A DNA stretch of 62,590 nucleotides, taken from positions 1-62,590 of the forward strand of contig NZ_JALAGY010000030.1 of the NCBI RefSeq assembly GCF_022712195.1. Direction: 5' to 3'. This stretch comes from Corynebacterium sp. (GTDB lineage Bacteria > Actinomycetota > Actinomycetes > Mycobacteriales > Mycobacteriaceae). Below, in pieces: positions 8,293 to 16,483 of the stretch. The notes below the pieces were generated by a model. The model was not told the origin of the DNA and searched no databases. It was given only the letters and a program-made list of their open reading frames with translations. The position numbers and the translations under genes were made by a program. The first letter of the stretch is position 1; the number at the start of each line of letters is the position of its first letter.

Positions 8293-9618
8293 ATGAACAC
8301 CACGCAGCGTTGGGTGGTCCACCTCGACATGGACGCGTTCTTCGCCTCGGTCGAGCAACTGACCAGGCCCACGCTCGCCGGCCGTCCGGTTCTGGTGGGT
8401 GGTGCATCGGGGCGCGGGGTGGTGGCGGGGGCGTCGTATGAGTCCCGTGTGTACGGTGCGCGTTCAGCCATGCCCATGCAGCAGGCGGTGCGGTTGTGCC
8501 GGGGGAGGGCCGTGGTCGTGTCCCCCCGGTTCACGGTGTACTCGGCGGTGTCCGCGCAGGTGTTCGAGCTGCTCGGTCGGGAGGGGGACACGGTCGAACA
8601 GCTGAGTGTCGACGAGGGTTTCGTCGAGCCCGTGTCTCTGGCGGGGTGCGGTTCCGCGGAGGTCGAGCGCTGGGCGCGTGATCTCCAGGCGAGGGTGGAC
8701 CGTGAGGTCGGTCTGCCGTGCTCCATCGGCGTGGCGTCGACGAAACTGGACGCCAAGATGGCCTCTGACCTGGCGAAGCCCCACGGTGTGACGGTCGTCG
8801 GAGAGGACCGCCGTGAGGAGGTGTTCTCACCTCGGCCGGTCGGGGAGTTGTGGGGCATCGGGCCTGTGGCGCAGAACAAGCTGGCTGACATCGGGGTGTC
8901 CACCATCGGTGAGTTCACGCAGATGGACGACATCGACGTCAAGGGGTTGCTCGGTTCGGTCGGGCTCCAGGTTCTCGGGTACGCGCGTGGCCGGGACTCC
9001 CGGCCTGTCGCCCCGCGGGCCCGGGCGAAACAGGTGTCCGCGGAGCGGACTCTCGAGGTCGACGCGACGACGACCACTGAGGTGGACCCTGTCCTGGTCC
9101 GGGCGGCCGTCGCCGCGCGGAGACGTCTGCTCAACGACGGCCGCGCGGCGAGGACCGTGACCGTGAAGACGCGGACCGCGGACTTCAAGGCGCACACCCG
9201 GTCCACGACACTGGTCACCCCGACGGACGACCTGGACGAGATCATCTCCGCGGCGCGGTCCGTGGTGCCCCGCCCCGAGGTTTCCGGGGCGGTGCGGCTC
9301 GTCGGGGTGAGTCTGTCCGGACTCACGGAGGAACGTCAGGCCGTTCTCTTCCCGGAACCGGGCGCGGAAGAGGTGAGGGAGGTTGAGACCGACGCCACGG
9401 TCACCGACGAGCCCGCCGGGGAGGAGCACCCTGTCTCCTGGCGCCCGACCGTGGACGTCCACCATGCGGAGTTCGGTCACGGTTGGGTCCAGGGGACCGG
9501 TGCCGGGGTGGTCAGTGTGAGGTTCGAGACCCGGTCGACGGGCCCCGGGCGGGCCCGGTCACTCGCCGCCGACGACCCTGGTCTGCGCCTCGCGGACCCG
9601 CTGGACAGTCTCGGCTGA
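8293..9618 (+). CDS. dinB: DNA polymerase IV (Y-family translesion polymerase)
   Basis: 441 residues. It is an error-prone polymerase that bypasses DNA lesions. Catalytic carboxylates are seen at D12 (HLDMDAFFASVEQ) and in the SVDE motif (D107, E108). The steric-gate region FF follows D14. The palm is followed by a helix-hairpin-helix region (ELWGIGPVAQNKLADIG) and the little-finger domain. A C-terminal tail of about 60 residues (DVHHAEFGHGWVQG) is typical of actinobacterial DinB proteins. The frame opens earlier; ATG 8293 is chosen because homology starts there and a -10 lies exactly 7 nt upstream. It follows the DUF222/HNH gene by 35 nt in the same direction, so it may also be read from the SOS-box promoter. 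Confidence 0.95.
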   Translation: MNTTQRWVVHLDMDAFFASVEQLTRPTLAGRPVLVGGASGRGVVAGASYESRVYGARSAMPMQQAVRLCRGRAVVVSPRFTVYSAVSAQVFELLGREGDTVEQLSVDEGFVEPVSLAGCGSAEVERWARDLQARVDREVGLPCSIGVASTKLDAKMASDLAKPHGVTVVGEDRREEVFSPRPVGELWGIGPVAQNKLADIGVSTIGEFTQMDDIDVKGLLGSVGLQVLGYARGRDSRPVAPRARAKQVSAERTLEVDATTTTEVDPVLVRAAVAARRRLLNDGRAARTVTVKTRTADFKAHTRSTTLVTPTDDLDEIISAARSVVPRPEVSGAVRLVGVSLSGLTEERQAVLFPEPGAEEVREVETDATVTDEPAGEEHPVSWRPTVDVHHAEFGHGWVQGTGAGVVSVRFETRSTGPGRARSLAADDPGLRLADPLDSLG

Positions 9619-9628
9619 GCGGCCGGGT

Positions 9629-10522
9629 TCACCCCTGCGCCCGTTGAACCGCGAGCTCGCACAGCAGTTCCATCCGGGCCTGCGGCGGAGTGAGCTGACC
9701 GGCGGAGCGGATCCCCGCCCGCACGAGGCTGCGTCCTCCGCCGGCACCGCCGTACACCAGCTGCACCCCGCCGGCCGGGACACGGCTGGACACGACGACG
9801 GGAACGCCGGCGTCCAGGGCGGCGGTCACGCCCTCAGCGAGGGTCCCGACGTTACCGGAACCGAACGCGGCGATGACGACGCCCGCGGCGCCGGCGTCGA
9901 GGGCGTTCGTGACGGCGCGGGGGTCCGTCCCCTGGTAGGCGGGGACGATGTCGACCCTCAGGCCCGCCAGCGGTACCGGTGCAGACAGGTGCCCCGTGGC
10001 CATGGTGGGACGGGGCATGGTGGGGGCGTCGAAGGCGTCGTCGGCTGTCGTGTGGACCTTCCGGACCCCGTAGGCCGGCAGTGTCCTCCCGCCGAAGACC
10101 ACGCTGGGTGCGTCGACGTGCGGTGCGGCGACCACGGCGTCGCGCAGGTTCGCCGGCCCGTCGGGGGTGGGGTCGTCCGCCGGGCGCTGGGCGCCGGTCA
10201 GTACGACTCGGCCGCCGACCAGGCGGTCGACGGCCATCGCGGTCTCCTCCATCGAGTCGGTTCCGTGGGTGACGACGACGGGCCCGTCGGACCGGGCGGC
10301 ATGGATCTCGGCGAGCAGGGCGTCGAGGTCGGCGAGGTCCATCGTGGACGAGTCGAGGCGCAGGACGTCCCGCGCCGTCACAGCGGGACCGTCGATGCCC
10401 GCGTCGTCGAGGAGGGTGGCGATGCCCCGTGTCGGGACAAGGTCGCCGTGTTCGTCGGAGGTGCAGGAGATGGTGCCGCCGGTGGCGAGCACGGTGGGAG
10501 TGTCAGCAGTCGAGTCGGTCAC
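9629..10522 (-). CDS. ansA: L-asparaginase
   Basis: 297 residues. It hydrolyses L-asparagine to aspartate and ammonia. The first catalytic Thr motif ATGGTIS is near residue 13. The second motif, THGTDSMEETA, holds the Thr-Asp pair that activates water. The C-terminal part VIAAFGSGNVG fits the dimer-forming region. There is no signal peptide, so the enzyme should be cytoplasmic. GTG 10522 is preferred: a -10 TAGCCT lies 8 nt upstream, while the upstream TTG 10531 falls inside that -10. It converges on dinB with a 10-nt gap. Confidence 0.93.
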   Translation of the reverse strand: MTDSTADTPTVLATGGTISCTSDEHGDLVPTRGIATLLDDAGIDGPAVTARDVLRLDSSTMDLADLDALLAEIHAARSDGPVVVTHGTDSMEETAMAVDRLVGGRVVLTGAQRPADDPTPDGPANLRDAVVAAPHVDAPSVVFGGRTLPAYGVRKVHTTADDAFDAPTMPRPTMATGHLSAPVPLAGLRVDIVPAYQGTDPRAVTNALDAGAAGVVIAAFGSGNVGTLAEGVTAALDAGVPVVVSSRVPAGGVQLVYGGAGGGRSLVRAGIRSAGQLTPPQARMELLCELAVQRAQG

Positions 10523-10530
10523 GGATTTCA

Positions 10531-10536
10531 AGGCTA
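10531..10536 (-). promoter_or_regulatory. -10 element for leaderless ansA mRNA
   Basis: TAGCCT on the minus strand, 8 nt before GTG 10522. Confidence 0.5.
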
Positions 10537-10551
10537 CCGTCCCATCGGCGG

Positions 10552-10557
10552 TAGACT
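10552..10557 (+). promoter_or_regulatory. -10 element upstream of MTB12-like lipoprotein gene
   Basis: TAGACT about 45 nt before GTG 10603. This transcript would have a leader with AGAAGGAG at 10585-10592 as the ribosome site. Confidence 0.45.
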
Positions 10558-10602
10558 CTCGTCATCCGTAGTTCATCCACCCGCAGAAGGAGCCTCGTCA
10601 CC

Positions 10603-11169
10603 GTGAGATCATTGAAGCGAACCCGCGCCATCGCCGCAGCCGTCGCCGTTACCGCAGGGCTGTCCGTGACCGCCTGTTCCTCGGACGACGCCGACGACAA
10701 CGCCAGCGAGACCACCGCCCAGGAGACGGTCGAGCAGGCGCCGCTGCCCACGGCCCAGGAACTCGGGGAGATCCTGGGCCGCGCCGTTGACCCGGGTGTG
10801 CCCGCCGAGGAGAAGGCCGACACCGTGGAGAACGGGGAGCAGGCCGTGGAGCTCTTCGACGTGATGATGAAGTCGCAGCAGGAGTCCGGCGCGACGTTCG
10901 AGGTCGTGGACCCCATCCTTCCGGGGATCACCCCGCAGGAGGTCACCGCCACCATGAACCTCATTCAACCGGACGCTGAACCGGTGAGGATGGACGGGGT
11001 GAAGTTCGTCAACGACAACGGCCAGTGGAAGCTGTCCCAGGAATGGGCGTGCACCCTGGTCAGCAATGTCGCCCCCGACCAGATCCCCGACTCGTGCGCA
11101 CCCTTCCTCGAGGACGCCCCCGCGCCGGCCCCGGAAGGTGAGGCCCCGGCTCCGGCCCCGGCTGCCTAG
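10603..11169 (+). CDS. MTB12-like lipoprotein
   Basis: 188 residues. The N-terminal signal peptide has a basic start (MRSLKRTR), a hydrophobic Ala-rich core and the lipobox SVTAC, with Cys near residue 25. This points to an exported, lipid-anchored protein. After an acidic linker, the domain from PLPTAQELGEIL to DSCAPFLED resembles the C-terminal domain of the mycobacterial low-molecular-weight antigen MTB12. It ends in a Pro/Ala tail. The start GTG 10603 has AGAAGGAG 10 nt upstream. Its stop codon overlaps the stop of the convergent lipoprotein gene. The function of the family is not known. Confidence 0.8.
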   Translation: MRSLKRTRAIAAAVAVTAGLSVTACSSDDADDNASETTAQETVEQAPLPTAQELGEILGRAVDPGVPAEEKADTVENGEQAVELFDVMMKSQQESGATFEVVDPILPGITPQEVTATMNLIQPDAEPVRMDGVKFVNDNGQWKLSQEWACTLVSNVAPDQIPDSCAPFLEDAPAPAPEGEAPAPAPAA

Positions 11170-12083
11170 GCTGGTTCCCAACTGGACCTCGTGCGCGAGG
11201 TCTGCACCACTCGGACCGGTGATTCGGCCTCCCCGTAGGTCACGCTGGTCGTGGTCTCGATCATGCCCGAGACCGGTACCGGACGGCGCAGATCGACGGT
11301 GATGTTACCGCTGGAGTCACTGGTGGAGTCCATGACCTGCAGGTCCGTCCCCGGCAGCTGCCGTACGGACGGGGTGCGTCTGACGTCGACGTCCAGTTCG
11401 ATCCGCGACCCCTCCCGTGACAGCAGGGTGTAGGTCACCGCCTGCCGCATCGACACGTTGTCGTCGACCTGGCCTGTCACCGTCCAGACCGCCCCGGCGC
11501 CCAGGTCGTCGGAGGGGAAGACGACGGGAATGTCCGCCATCTGGCTGAAGGACTGCTCGACGCTGGCGCGCGCGGAGTCGGTGGCCTCCTCCGGTGCGGC
11601 GAACCCACGGGAGATGACCCTGCCGTCCTGGTTGTACCTCTGGTTCATGGTGAACCCCTCCGCCGAGGAGATGTCGTCGTTGCGGTCGTCGTTGTCGCCG
11701 CTCGGACGTCCGGCGACGACGTGGGACTCGAGCTCGTCGCCGTCGGTGGAGGTCGACACGGTGAGCGGGATCTCCATGGTGACGTCCTCGTAGGGAAGGT
11801 CGTCCTCCTCTGCGCCGCCCTCGGTGCGCTGTTCCAGGCCCCGCGTCGCGCGGAAGACCGTCTGCTTCTCCCCGGGGTCGCTGAACCAGACCAGGGGCTC
11901 CCTGGGGGCGTCGCCGGTGTCCTCCACCGTCACCGACACCCCCGACACCGGTGCGTCGACAGGTGCCTCGGGTGAGGCGTCGTCTCCGGAGGAACATGCG
12001 GTGAGCACTGTCCCGGTCAGAAGAGCGGTCATCAGGGTCGGCAGAAGTACCCGTCGCAGGGGTACACGTCGTTGAGTGCGCAC
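11166..12083 (-). CDS. Secreted lipoprotein, unknown function
   Basis: 305 residues. The N-terminus RTQRRVPLRRVLLP is followed by a hydrophobic core and lipobox TVLTAC, so the mature protein should be anchored on the outer face of the membrane. The mature part is acidic and beta-rich, with repeated charged segments (DGDELESHVV, DNDDRNDDISS) and no motif I recognise. Similar proteins in this order are annotated only as hypothetical lipoproteins. The frame is open far upstream; GTG 12083 is chosen because it starts the signal peptide and a TACGCT -10 lies 7 nt before it. It is divergent from lspA, the signal peptidase that would process it. Confidence 0.75.
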   Translation of the reverse strand: MRTQRRVPLRRVLLPTLMTALLTGTVLTACSSGDDASPEAPVDAPVSGVSVTVEDTGDAPREPLVWFSDPGEKQTVFRATRGLEQRTEGGAEEDDLPYEDVTMEIPLTVSTSTDGDELESHVVAGRPSGDNDDRNDDISSAEGFTMNQRYNQDGRVISRGFAAPEEATDSARASVEQSFSQMADIPVVFPSDDLGAGAVWTVTGQVDDNVSMRQAVTYTLLSREGSRIELDVDVRRTPSVRQLPGTDLQVMDSTSDSSGNITVDLRRPVPVSGMIETTTSVTYGEAESPVRVVQTSRTRSSWEPA

Positions 12084-12090
12084 ACCCGTC

Positions 12091-12096
12091 AGCGTA
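12091..12096 (-). promoter_or_regulatory. -10 element for leaderless lipoprotein mRNA
   Basis: TACGCT on the minus strand, 7 nt before GTG 12083. Confidence 0.45.
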
Positions 12097-12140
12097 CCAA
12101 CCGGCGGCGCACCGACTGAGGTCCACAGGCGGCGACGCGA

Positions 12141-12146
12141 TAAGAT
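12141..12146 (+). promoter_or_regulatory. -10 element for leaderless lspA mRNA
   Basis: TAAGAT, 7 nt before GTG 12154. It supports the short start of lspA over the longer open frame. Confidence 0.6.
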
Positions 12147-12153
12147 CGTCGCC

Positions 12154-12651
12154 GTGACTGTTTTCAACGTCCGCCCGTGGGCGCTTCTCCCGCTGTCCGG
12201 CATCGTCGTCGCCGACCAGCTGACCAAGTGGCTCGTCGTGGAGAACCTGGAGCCGGCGACGGCGTACCCGGTGATCGGTGACGTCGCACGGCTGTACCTC
12301 ATCCGGAACCCCGGTGCGGCCTTCTCCATGGGGGAGGACGCGACAGTGGTCTTCTCGGTGATCCAGATGGTCGCGGTACTGGTCTGCGTCGTCCTGGCCT
12401 TCCGGGTCCGTGACCGTTGGGCGGTGGCCGCCGTCGCGTTGATCGGTGGCGGCGCGGCCGGGAACCTGGTCGACCGGGTTTTCCGGGACCCGGGTGGGCT
12501 GCACGGCCACGTCGTCGACTTCGTCTCGGTCGGCGGTTTCGCGATCTTCAACGTGGCGGACGCCGCCATCAGCGTGGGCGTGGTGGTGTACCTGGTGTAT
12601 GCGCTGCTCATTGAGCCACGGAAGGAGCGCGGGGAGGTGGCGTCGTCGTGA
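12154..12651 (+). CDS. lspA: Lipoprotein signal peptidase (SPase II)
   Basis: 165 residues. This integral membrane aspartic protease cuts prolipoproteins before the lipidated Cys. Four hydrophobic segments are visible. Conserved motifs are [29 protein letters not shown] (first catalytic Asp) and [11 protein letters not shown] (second catalytic Asp). GTG 12154 gives the normal family length and lies 7 nt after a TAAGAT -10. The gene ends in a GTGA overlap with the pseudouridine synthase gene, as in mycobacteria. Its substrates include the lipoproteins coded nearby. Confidence 0.96.
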   Translation: MTVFNVRPWALLPLSGIVVADQLTKWLVVENLEPATAYPVIGDVARLYLIRNPGAAFSMGEDATVVFSVIQMVAVLVCVVLAFRVRDRWAVAAVALIGGGAAGNLVDRVFRDPGGLHGHVVDFVSVGGFAIFNVADAAISVGVVVYLVYALLIEPRKERGEVASS

Positions 12652-13589
12652 GTGCGGCCCCCAGGGAGTCGCGGATGATGCCCGTTCCGGACGGGCTGGC
12701 CGGGATGAGGGTGGACGCCGGCCTGTCGAAGCTGCTCGGCCTCTCACGCACCGTCGTCGCGGAACTCGCAGAGGCCGGCGACGTGACCCAGGACAGCCGG
12801 CCCGCGGGTAAGTCGGACCGGCTCGTCGCCGGCGCCTGGCTGGACGTCACCCTGCCGGAGCCCGAGCCCGACCTCGCCGACGAACCCGCCGAGCATGTCG
12901 AGGGCATGGAGATCCTCTACTCCGACGACGACATCATCGCGGTGAACAAGCCGGTCGGCGTCGCCGCGCACCCGACCATCGGCTGGGAGGGGCCCACGGT
13001 CACCTCCGGTCTCGCCGCGGAGGGGTTCCGTATCTCCACCTCCGGGCCCCCGGAACGCAAGGGGATCGTGCACCGCCTGGACGTCGGGACGTCGGGTGTG
13101 ATGGTCGTCGCCGCCAGCGAGCGCGCCTACACCGTCCTCAAGCGCGCCTTCCGCGACCGGACGGTGGACAAGACCTACCATGCGCTGGTCCAGGGGCACC
13201 CCGACCCGACGGTGGGGACGATCGACGCGCCGATCGCGCGTCACCCGGGTGCGGGGTGGAAGTTCGCCGTCCGTGAGGACGGGCGCCACGCCGTGACACA
13301 CTACGAGACGATCGAGGCGTTCCGGCAGGCGACGCTGGTCAAGGTGCACCTGGAGACCGGCCGCACCCACCAGATCCGGGTCCACTTCTCGGCGCTGCAC
13401 CACCCCTGCTGCGGTGACCCGATGTACGGGTCCGACCCCGCCCTCACCGGTTTCCTCGGACTGGAACGGCAGTGGCTCCACGCCGTGCACCTGGGCTTCA
13501 CCCACCCGAACGGCAGGTGGATGGACATCGAGTCACCGTACCCGGAGGATCTCCGGACGGCGTTGGACAGACTGCGGGAGGTGAACTGA
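12648..13589 (+). CDS. RluA-family pseudouridine synthase (RluC/RluD-like)
   Basis: 313 residues. It converts uridines to pseudouridine in RNA, most likely 23S rRNA. An N-terminal S4-like RNA-binding region ([19 protein letters not shown]) is followed by the catalytic domain. That domain contains the active-site HRLDVGTSG with its Asp, and [11 protein letters not shown]. The C-terminal motif [10 protein letters not shown] is present. Start GTG 12648 overlaps the lspA stop. The lspA-rluD pairing is common in bacteria. The exact target site cannot be read from sequence. Confidence 0.92.
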   Translation: MSAAPRESRMMPVPDGLAGMRVDAGLSKLLGLSRTVVAELAEAGDVTQDSRPAGKSDRLVAGAWLDVTLPEPEPDLADEPAEHVEGMEILYSDDDIIAVNKPVGVAAHPTIGWEGPTVTSGLAAEGFRISTSGPPERKGIVHRLDVGTSGVMVVAASERAYTVLKRAFRDRTVDKTYHALVQGHPDPTVGTIDAPIARHPGAGWKFAVREDGRHAVTHYETIEAFRQATLVKVHLETGRTHQIRVHFSALHHPCCGDPMYGSDPALTGFLGLERQWLHAVHLGFTHPNGRWMDIESPYPEDLRTALDRLREVN

Positions 13590-14281
13590 TGGCGGACGTC
13601 GGCCCCCGCCCGTCCCGCAGGATCGCGCCGGACCGCAGGGTCCGTCGTCGGCGCGAGTGGGAGGACACCCGTCGTCCCGCGTGGGTCATGTGGCTGTCGG
13701 TGGTGTGCCTGGTCTGTCTCGTGGTCACCGTGGTCGCATTGGCGGGCTCGGAGCGTATGTCGCGACCGCAGGCCGTCAACGGCGACGTCCTCGGCCCCGA
13801 CAACAGTGAGACCGTCGACGACTACCTCGCCCGTGCCGCTGAATCGGTGCAGGACGGCCAGGACGGCCAGGACGGCCAGGAAGGCGCGGACTCCGGTGAA
13901 CCCCGCTGGGCACTGGTCACACCGCTGACACCGGCCGGCCCGGACGAACTGGCGGAGATCTTCTCCGGAATGTCCGGGCTGCGGGTCTCCACGCTGCTGG
14001 CGGGGGAGTCACGCTGGCAGATCCCCGAGCCGGCGGACGGGCACCGCAGAGCCGACGTCTTCACCGCCTCCCGGGAACAGGTGGCGGCCAATGCCGGGGT
14101 GGGGCCCGGGGACCCCTCACTCGACGTCCTCGGGGTCCTCGTCCACGGGACGCCGGAGGAACTCCGGGAGCTCGACGGGCGTCCCGGCGTCCTCGCCGTG
14201 GAGGCGCTGCCGCCGGACGCCGCGTACGGACGCTTCGGGTCGCGGCCGGTGACTGTGGCGGACCGGGAGGAACTCCGGTGA
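13589..14281 (+). CDS. Single-pass membrane protein, unknown function
   Basis: 230 residues. A basic N-terminus (RRIAPDRRVRRRREWEDTRR, about residues 11-30) precedes one transmembrane helix (about 33-55, VMWLSVVCLVCLVVTVVAL). A predicted outside domain follows. After the helix there is a short tandem GQD repeat (GQDGQDGQDGQ, around residue 90), then a region of about 130 residues with no family I recognise. ATG 13589 overlaps the previous stop as TGATG. The C-terminus overlaps rarD by 4 nt, so the gene is part of the lspA operon. Confidence 0.75.
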   Translation: MADVGPRPSRRIAPDRRVRRRREWEDTRRPAWVMWLSVVCLVCLVVTVVALAGSERMSRPQAVNGDVLGPDNSETVDDYLARAAESVQDGQDGQDGQEGADSGEPRWALVTPLTPAGPDELAEIFSGMSGLRVSTLLAGESRWQIPEPADGHRRADVFTASREQVAANAGVGPGDPSLDVLGVLVHGTPEELRELDGRPGVLAVEALPPDAAYGRFGSRPVTVADREELR

Positions 14282-15165
14282 TCTGGGGCGTCCTGGCCTA
14301 CCTGATGTGGGGGTTCTTCCCCGCGTTCTTCCCGCTGTTGCGTCCGGCGGTGCCGACGGAGATCCTGGCGCACCGTTTCGTGTGGACGCTGGCCTTCGTC
14401 GTCGTGGTCATGGCCTGCACCACCGGGTTCCGGTGGGCACGGGGCATACCGCTGTCCCTGTGGCTGCGGATCACGGCCGCCGCGGTGCTCATCGCGGGCA
14501 ACTGGGGGCTGTACATCTACGCCGTCAACAACGGCCATGTGGCTGACGCCGCACTCGGCTACTTCATCAACCCCCTGGTCAGCGTGCTGCTGGGTGTGCT
14601 CGTCCTGCGGGAGCGGCTGAGGGTGCTGCAGTGGGTCTCGGTGGGCGTCGCCGGGGTCGCCGTGGTGATACTCACCGTGGCGTTGGGCTCGCCGCCGGTG
14701 GTCTCCCTCGGGCTGGCCCTGTCCTTCGCGGGCTACGGGCTGCTGAAGAAGCGGGTGCCCTTGACACCGCTGCAGTCGTTGACGGCGGAGACGGCGGTCC
14801 TGGCGCCGGCCGGAGTGCTCTTCCTGGCGTGGCTGCAGACCCAGGGTGAGAACACGATGGTCCAGGGCGGACACGGCGCAGGCCACGCCCTGCTGCTGGT
14901 CACCGCCGGCGCGGTCACGGCGCTGCCACTGCTGTGCTTCGCCCGCGCCGCCCATGAACTGTCGCTGACCAGCCTGGGCATGCTGCAGTACCTGACACCG
15001 GTGATGCAGATGCTGTGGGCGGTGCTGGTGGTCGGGGAGCACATCCCACCGGCCCGGTGGGTCGGCTTCGCCATCATCTGGGTCGCCCTGCTGGTGTTCA
15101 TCACCGACACACTGCTGCACGCGCGGAAGACGAACCGCCTGAAGAGGTTGGCGTCCGGCAGCTGA
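14278..15165 (+). CDS. rarD: RarD/EamA family transporter
   Basis: 295 residues with about ten hydrophobic helices in two EamA repeats. The start VIWGVLAYLMWGFFPAFFPLL and the motifs ILAHRFVWTL, NWGLYIYAVNNGHV, ALGYFINPLV and LGMLQYLTPVMQ are RarD signatures. The family belongs to the drug/metabolite transporter superfamily, and RarD is named after chloramphenicol-sensitivity phenotypes; the natural substrate is unknown. Start GTG 14278 overlaps the upstream stop (GTGA). It converges on the FAD oxidase gene with a 10-nt gap. Confidence 0.9.
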   Translation: MIWGVLAYLMWGFFPAFFPLLRPAVPTEILAHRFVWTLAFVVVVMACTTGFRWARGIPLSLWLRITAAAVLIAGNWGLYIYAVNNGHVADAALGYFINPLVSVLLGVLVLRERLRVLQWVSVGVAGVAVVILTVALGSPPVVSLGLALSFAGYGLLKKRVPLTPLQSLTAETAVLAPAGVLFLAWLQTQGENTMVQGGHGAGHALLLVTAGAVTALPLLCFARAAHELSLTSLGMLQYLTPVMQMLWAVLVVGEHIPPARWVGFAIIWVALLVFITDTLLHARKTNRLKRLASGS

Positions 15166-15175
15166 CGCCCGGACA

Positions 15176-16483
15176 CTAGAGCCCGAAGACCCGGTCGACC
15201 ATCGTGTTGCGGAACACCCCGTCCGGGTCGACGCGCGCCCGGAGGTCGGCGACGTCGCCCAGGTGCGGGTGGACGGACGCGAGCGACGCATGGTCGAGTG
15301 TGTGCAGCTTGCCCCAGTGGGGACGCCCCCCGGCGGCGACGAGCACCGGCTCGACCACGGCGAACAGTTCGCGGTAGTCGTCGCGGTGGTAGCGGTGCAC
15401 CGCGACATAGCAGGACTCCCTCCCGTAGGCGGTCGACAGCGGAACCGCGTCCGCCGCGGTGCAGCGCACCTCGATGGGGAAGCCGACGGGCAGGCGGGAG
15501 GCGCCGATCACCCGGTGCACCTCGCTGAGCACCTCGGAGGCGTCGGCGAGGGGGACGGCGTACTCCATCTCGTTGAACCGCACCCGGCGGGGTGAGACGA
15601 AGACGTTGTGTGCGGTGTCGGCGTACTCGCGCTGGGCCAGCGTCGCCGCGGCCAGCCGGTTCATCGCCCCGGTCGTGCGCGGGGCGAGGTGCATCAGTCC
15701 GCACATCGCACCGAAGGCGGCGTTGCTGACGATCTCGTCGTCGATGACGGACCGCCAGCGCGGGACGGGGCCCGGCAGACCCGCCCTGGCGGCCTCGGCC
15801 GGGGTGAAGCGGGTGTTGGTCTTGACGTGGGCGACGTCGGTACCCGGGAACCAGTAGTACTCCAGGTGGTCCACGGCCGCGGCACGCGCCGGGAACTCCC
15901 CGACCAGGGGAGCCAGTGGTTCGGCCCTCTCCACGGCGGACAGGACGAACGACTCCACCACCGACATCGTGATCCGGGTGGTGACACCCAACGCGCCCAG
16001 TGACACACGTCCCAGGTCGAAGAGGGGGTCACCGGGGCCGACGTCGTGCACGGCGCCGTCGGCGGTGACGGTGCGCAGCCGACGCACCATCCCGGCGAAC
16101 CCGGTCAGCCCGATGCCGGTACCGTGGGTGCCGGTGCTCACCGCCCCGGCCAACGCCTGCGGGTCCACGTCCCCCTGGTTCGCCAGCGCCAGGCCGTGCG
16201 GACGCAGCAGGGCGGGGACGTCACGCAGGCGGGTACCGGCGAGGAAGGTGACCTCCATCGCGTCGGTGTCGACCGCGACGACACCGCTGAGGCGGTCGAG
16301 GTTCACCAGCACCCCGTCGGTCGCCGCCACCGGGGTGAAGGAGTGGCCAGCGCCGACCGCCTTCACCCTCAGGCCGTCCTCCACCGCACGCCGGACCACC
16401 TCGACGACCTCGGCCTCGGTGGCGGGCTGGACGAACCGTGCGGGCTCGGCGGTCTGCGCGCCGGACCAGTTGTGCCATCTCAT
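15176..16483 (-). CDS. FAD-dependent sugar-lactone oxidase (D-arabinono-1,4-lactone oxidase family)
   Basis: 435 residues. It has the VAO-type FAD-binding fold: VKAVGAGHSFTPVAATDG, then GAVSTGTHGTG, in the N-terminal half. The C-terminal ALO-type substrate domain ends with HWGKLHTLDH and VHPHLGDVADLRARVDPDGVF. It should oxidise an aldonolactone or similar sugar acid with oxygen or another acceptor. No covalent-FAD His is obvious, and the substrate is unknown. The ATG overlaps the stop of the upstream PLP enzyme gene by 4 nt, so the two are translated together. Confidence 0.88.
   Translation of the reverse strand: MRWHNWSGAQTAEPARFVQPATEAEVVEVVRRAVEDGLRVKAVGAGHSFTPVAATDGVLVNLDRLSGVVAVDTDAMEVTFLAGTRLRDVPALLRPHGLALANQGDVDPQALAGAVSTGTHGTGIGLTGFAGMVRRLRTVTADGAVHDVGPGDPLFDLGRVSLGALGVTTRITMSVVESFVLSAVERAEPLAPLVGEFPARAAAVDHLEYYWFPGTDVAHVKTNTRFTPAEAARAGLPGPVPRWRSVIDDEIVSNAAFGAMCGLMHLAPRTTGAMNRLAAATLAQREYADTAHNVFVSPRRVRFNEMEYAVPLADASEVLSEVHRVIGASRLPVGFPIEVRCTAADAVPLSTAYGRESCYVAVHRYHRDDYRELFAVVEPVLVAAGGRPHWGKLHTLDHASLASVHPHLGDVADLRARVDPDGVFRNTMVDRVFGL

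Noticed and set aside
13853..13882. Tandem 9-nt repeat (gacggccag) coding for GQD units
   Set aside because: Only three to four units inside one gene; explained as a low-complexity spacer, not a CRISPR or mobile element.
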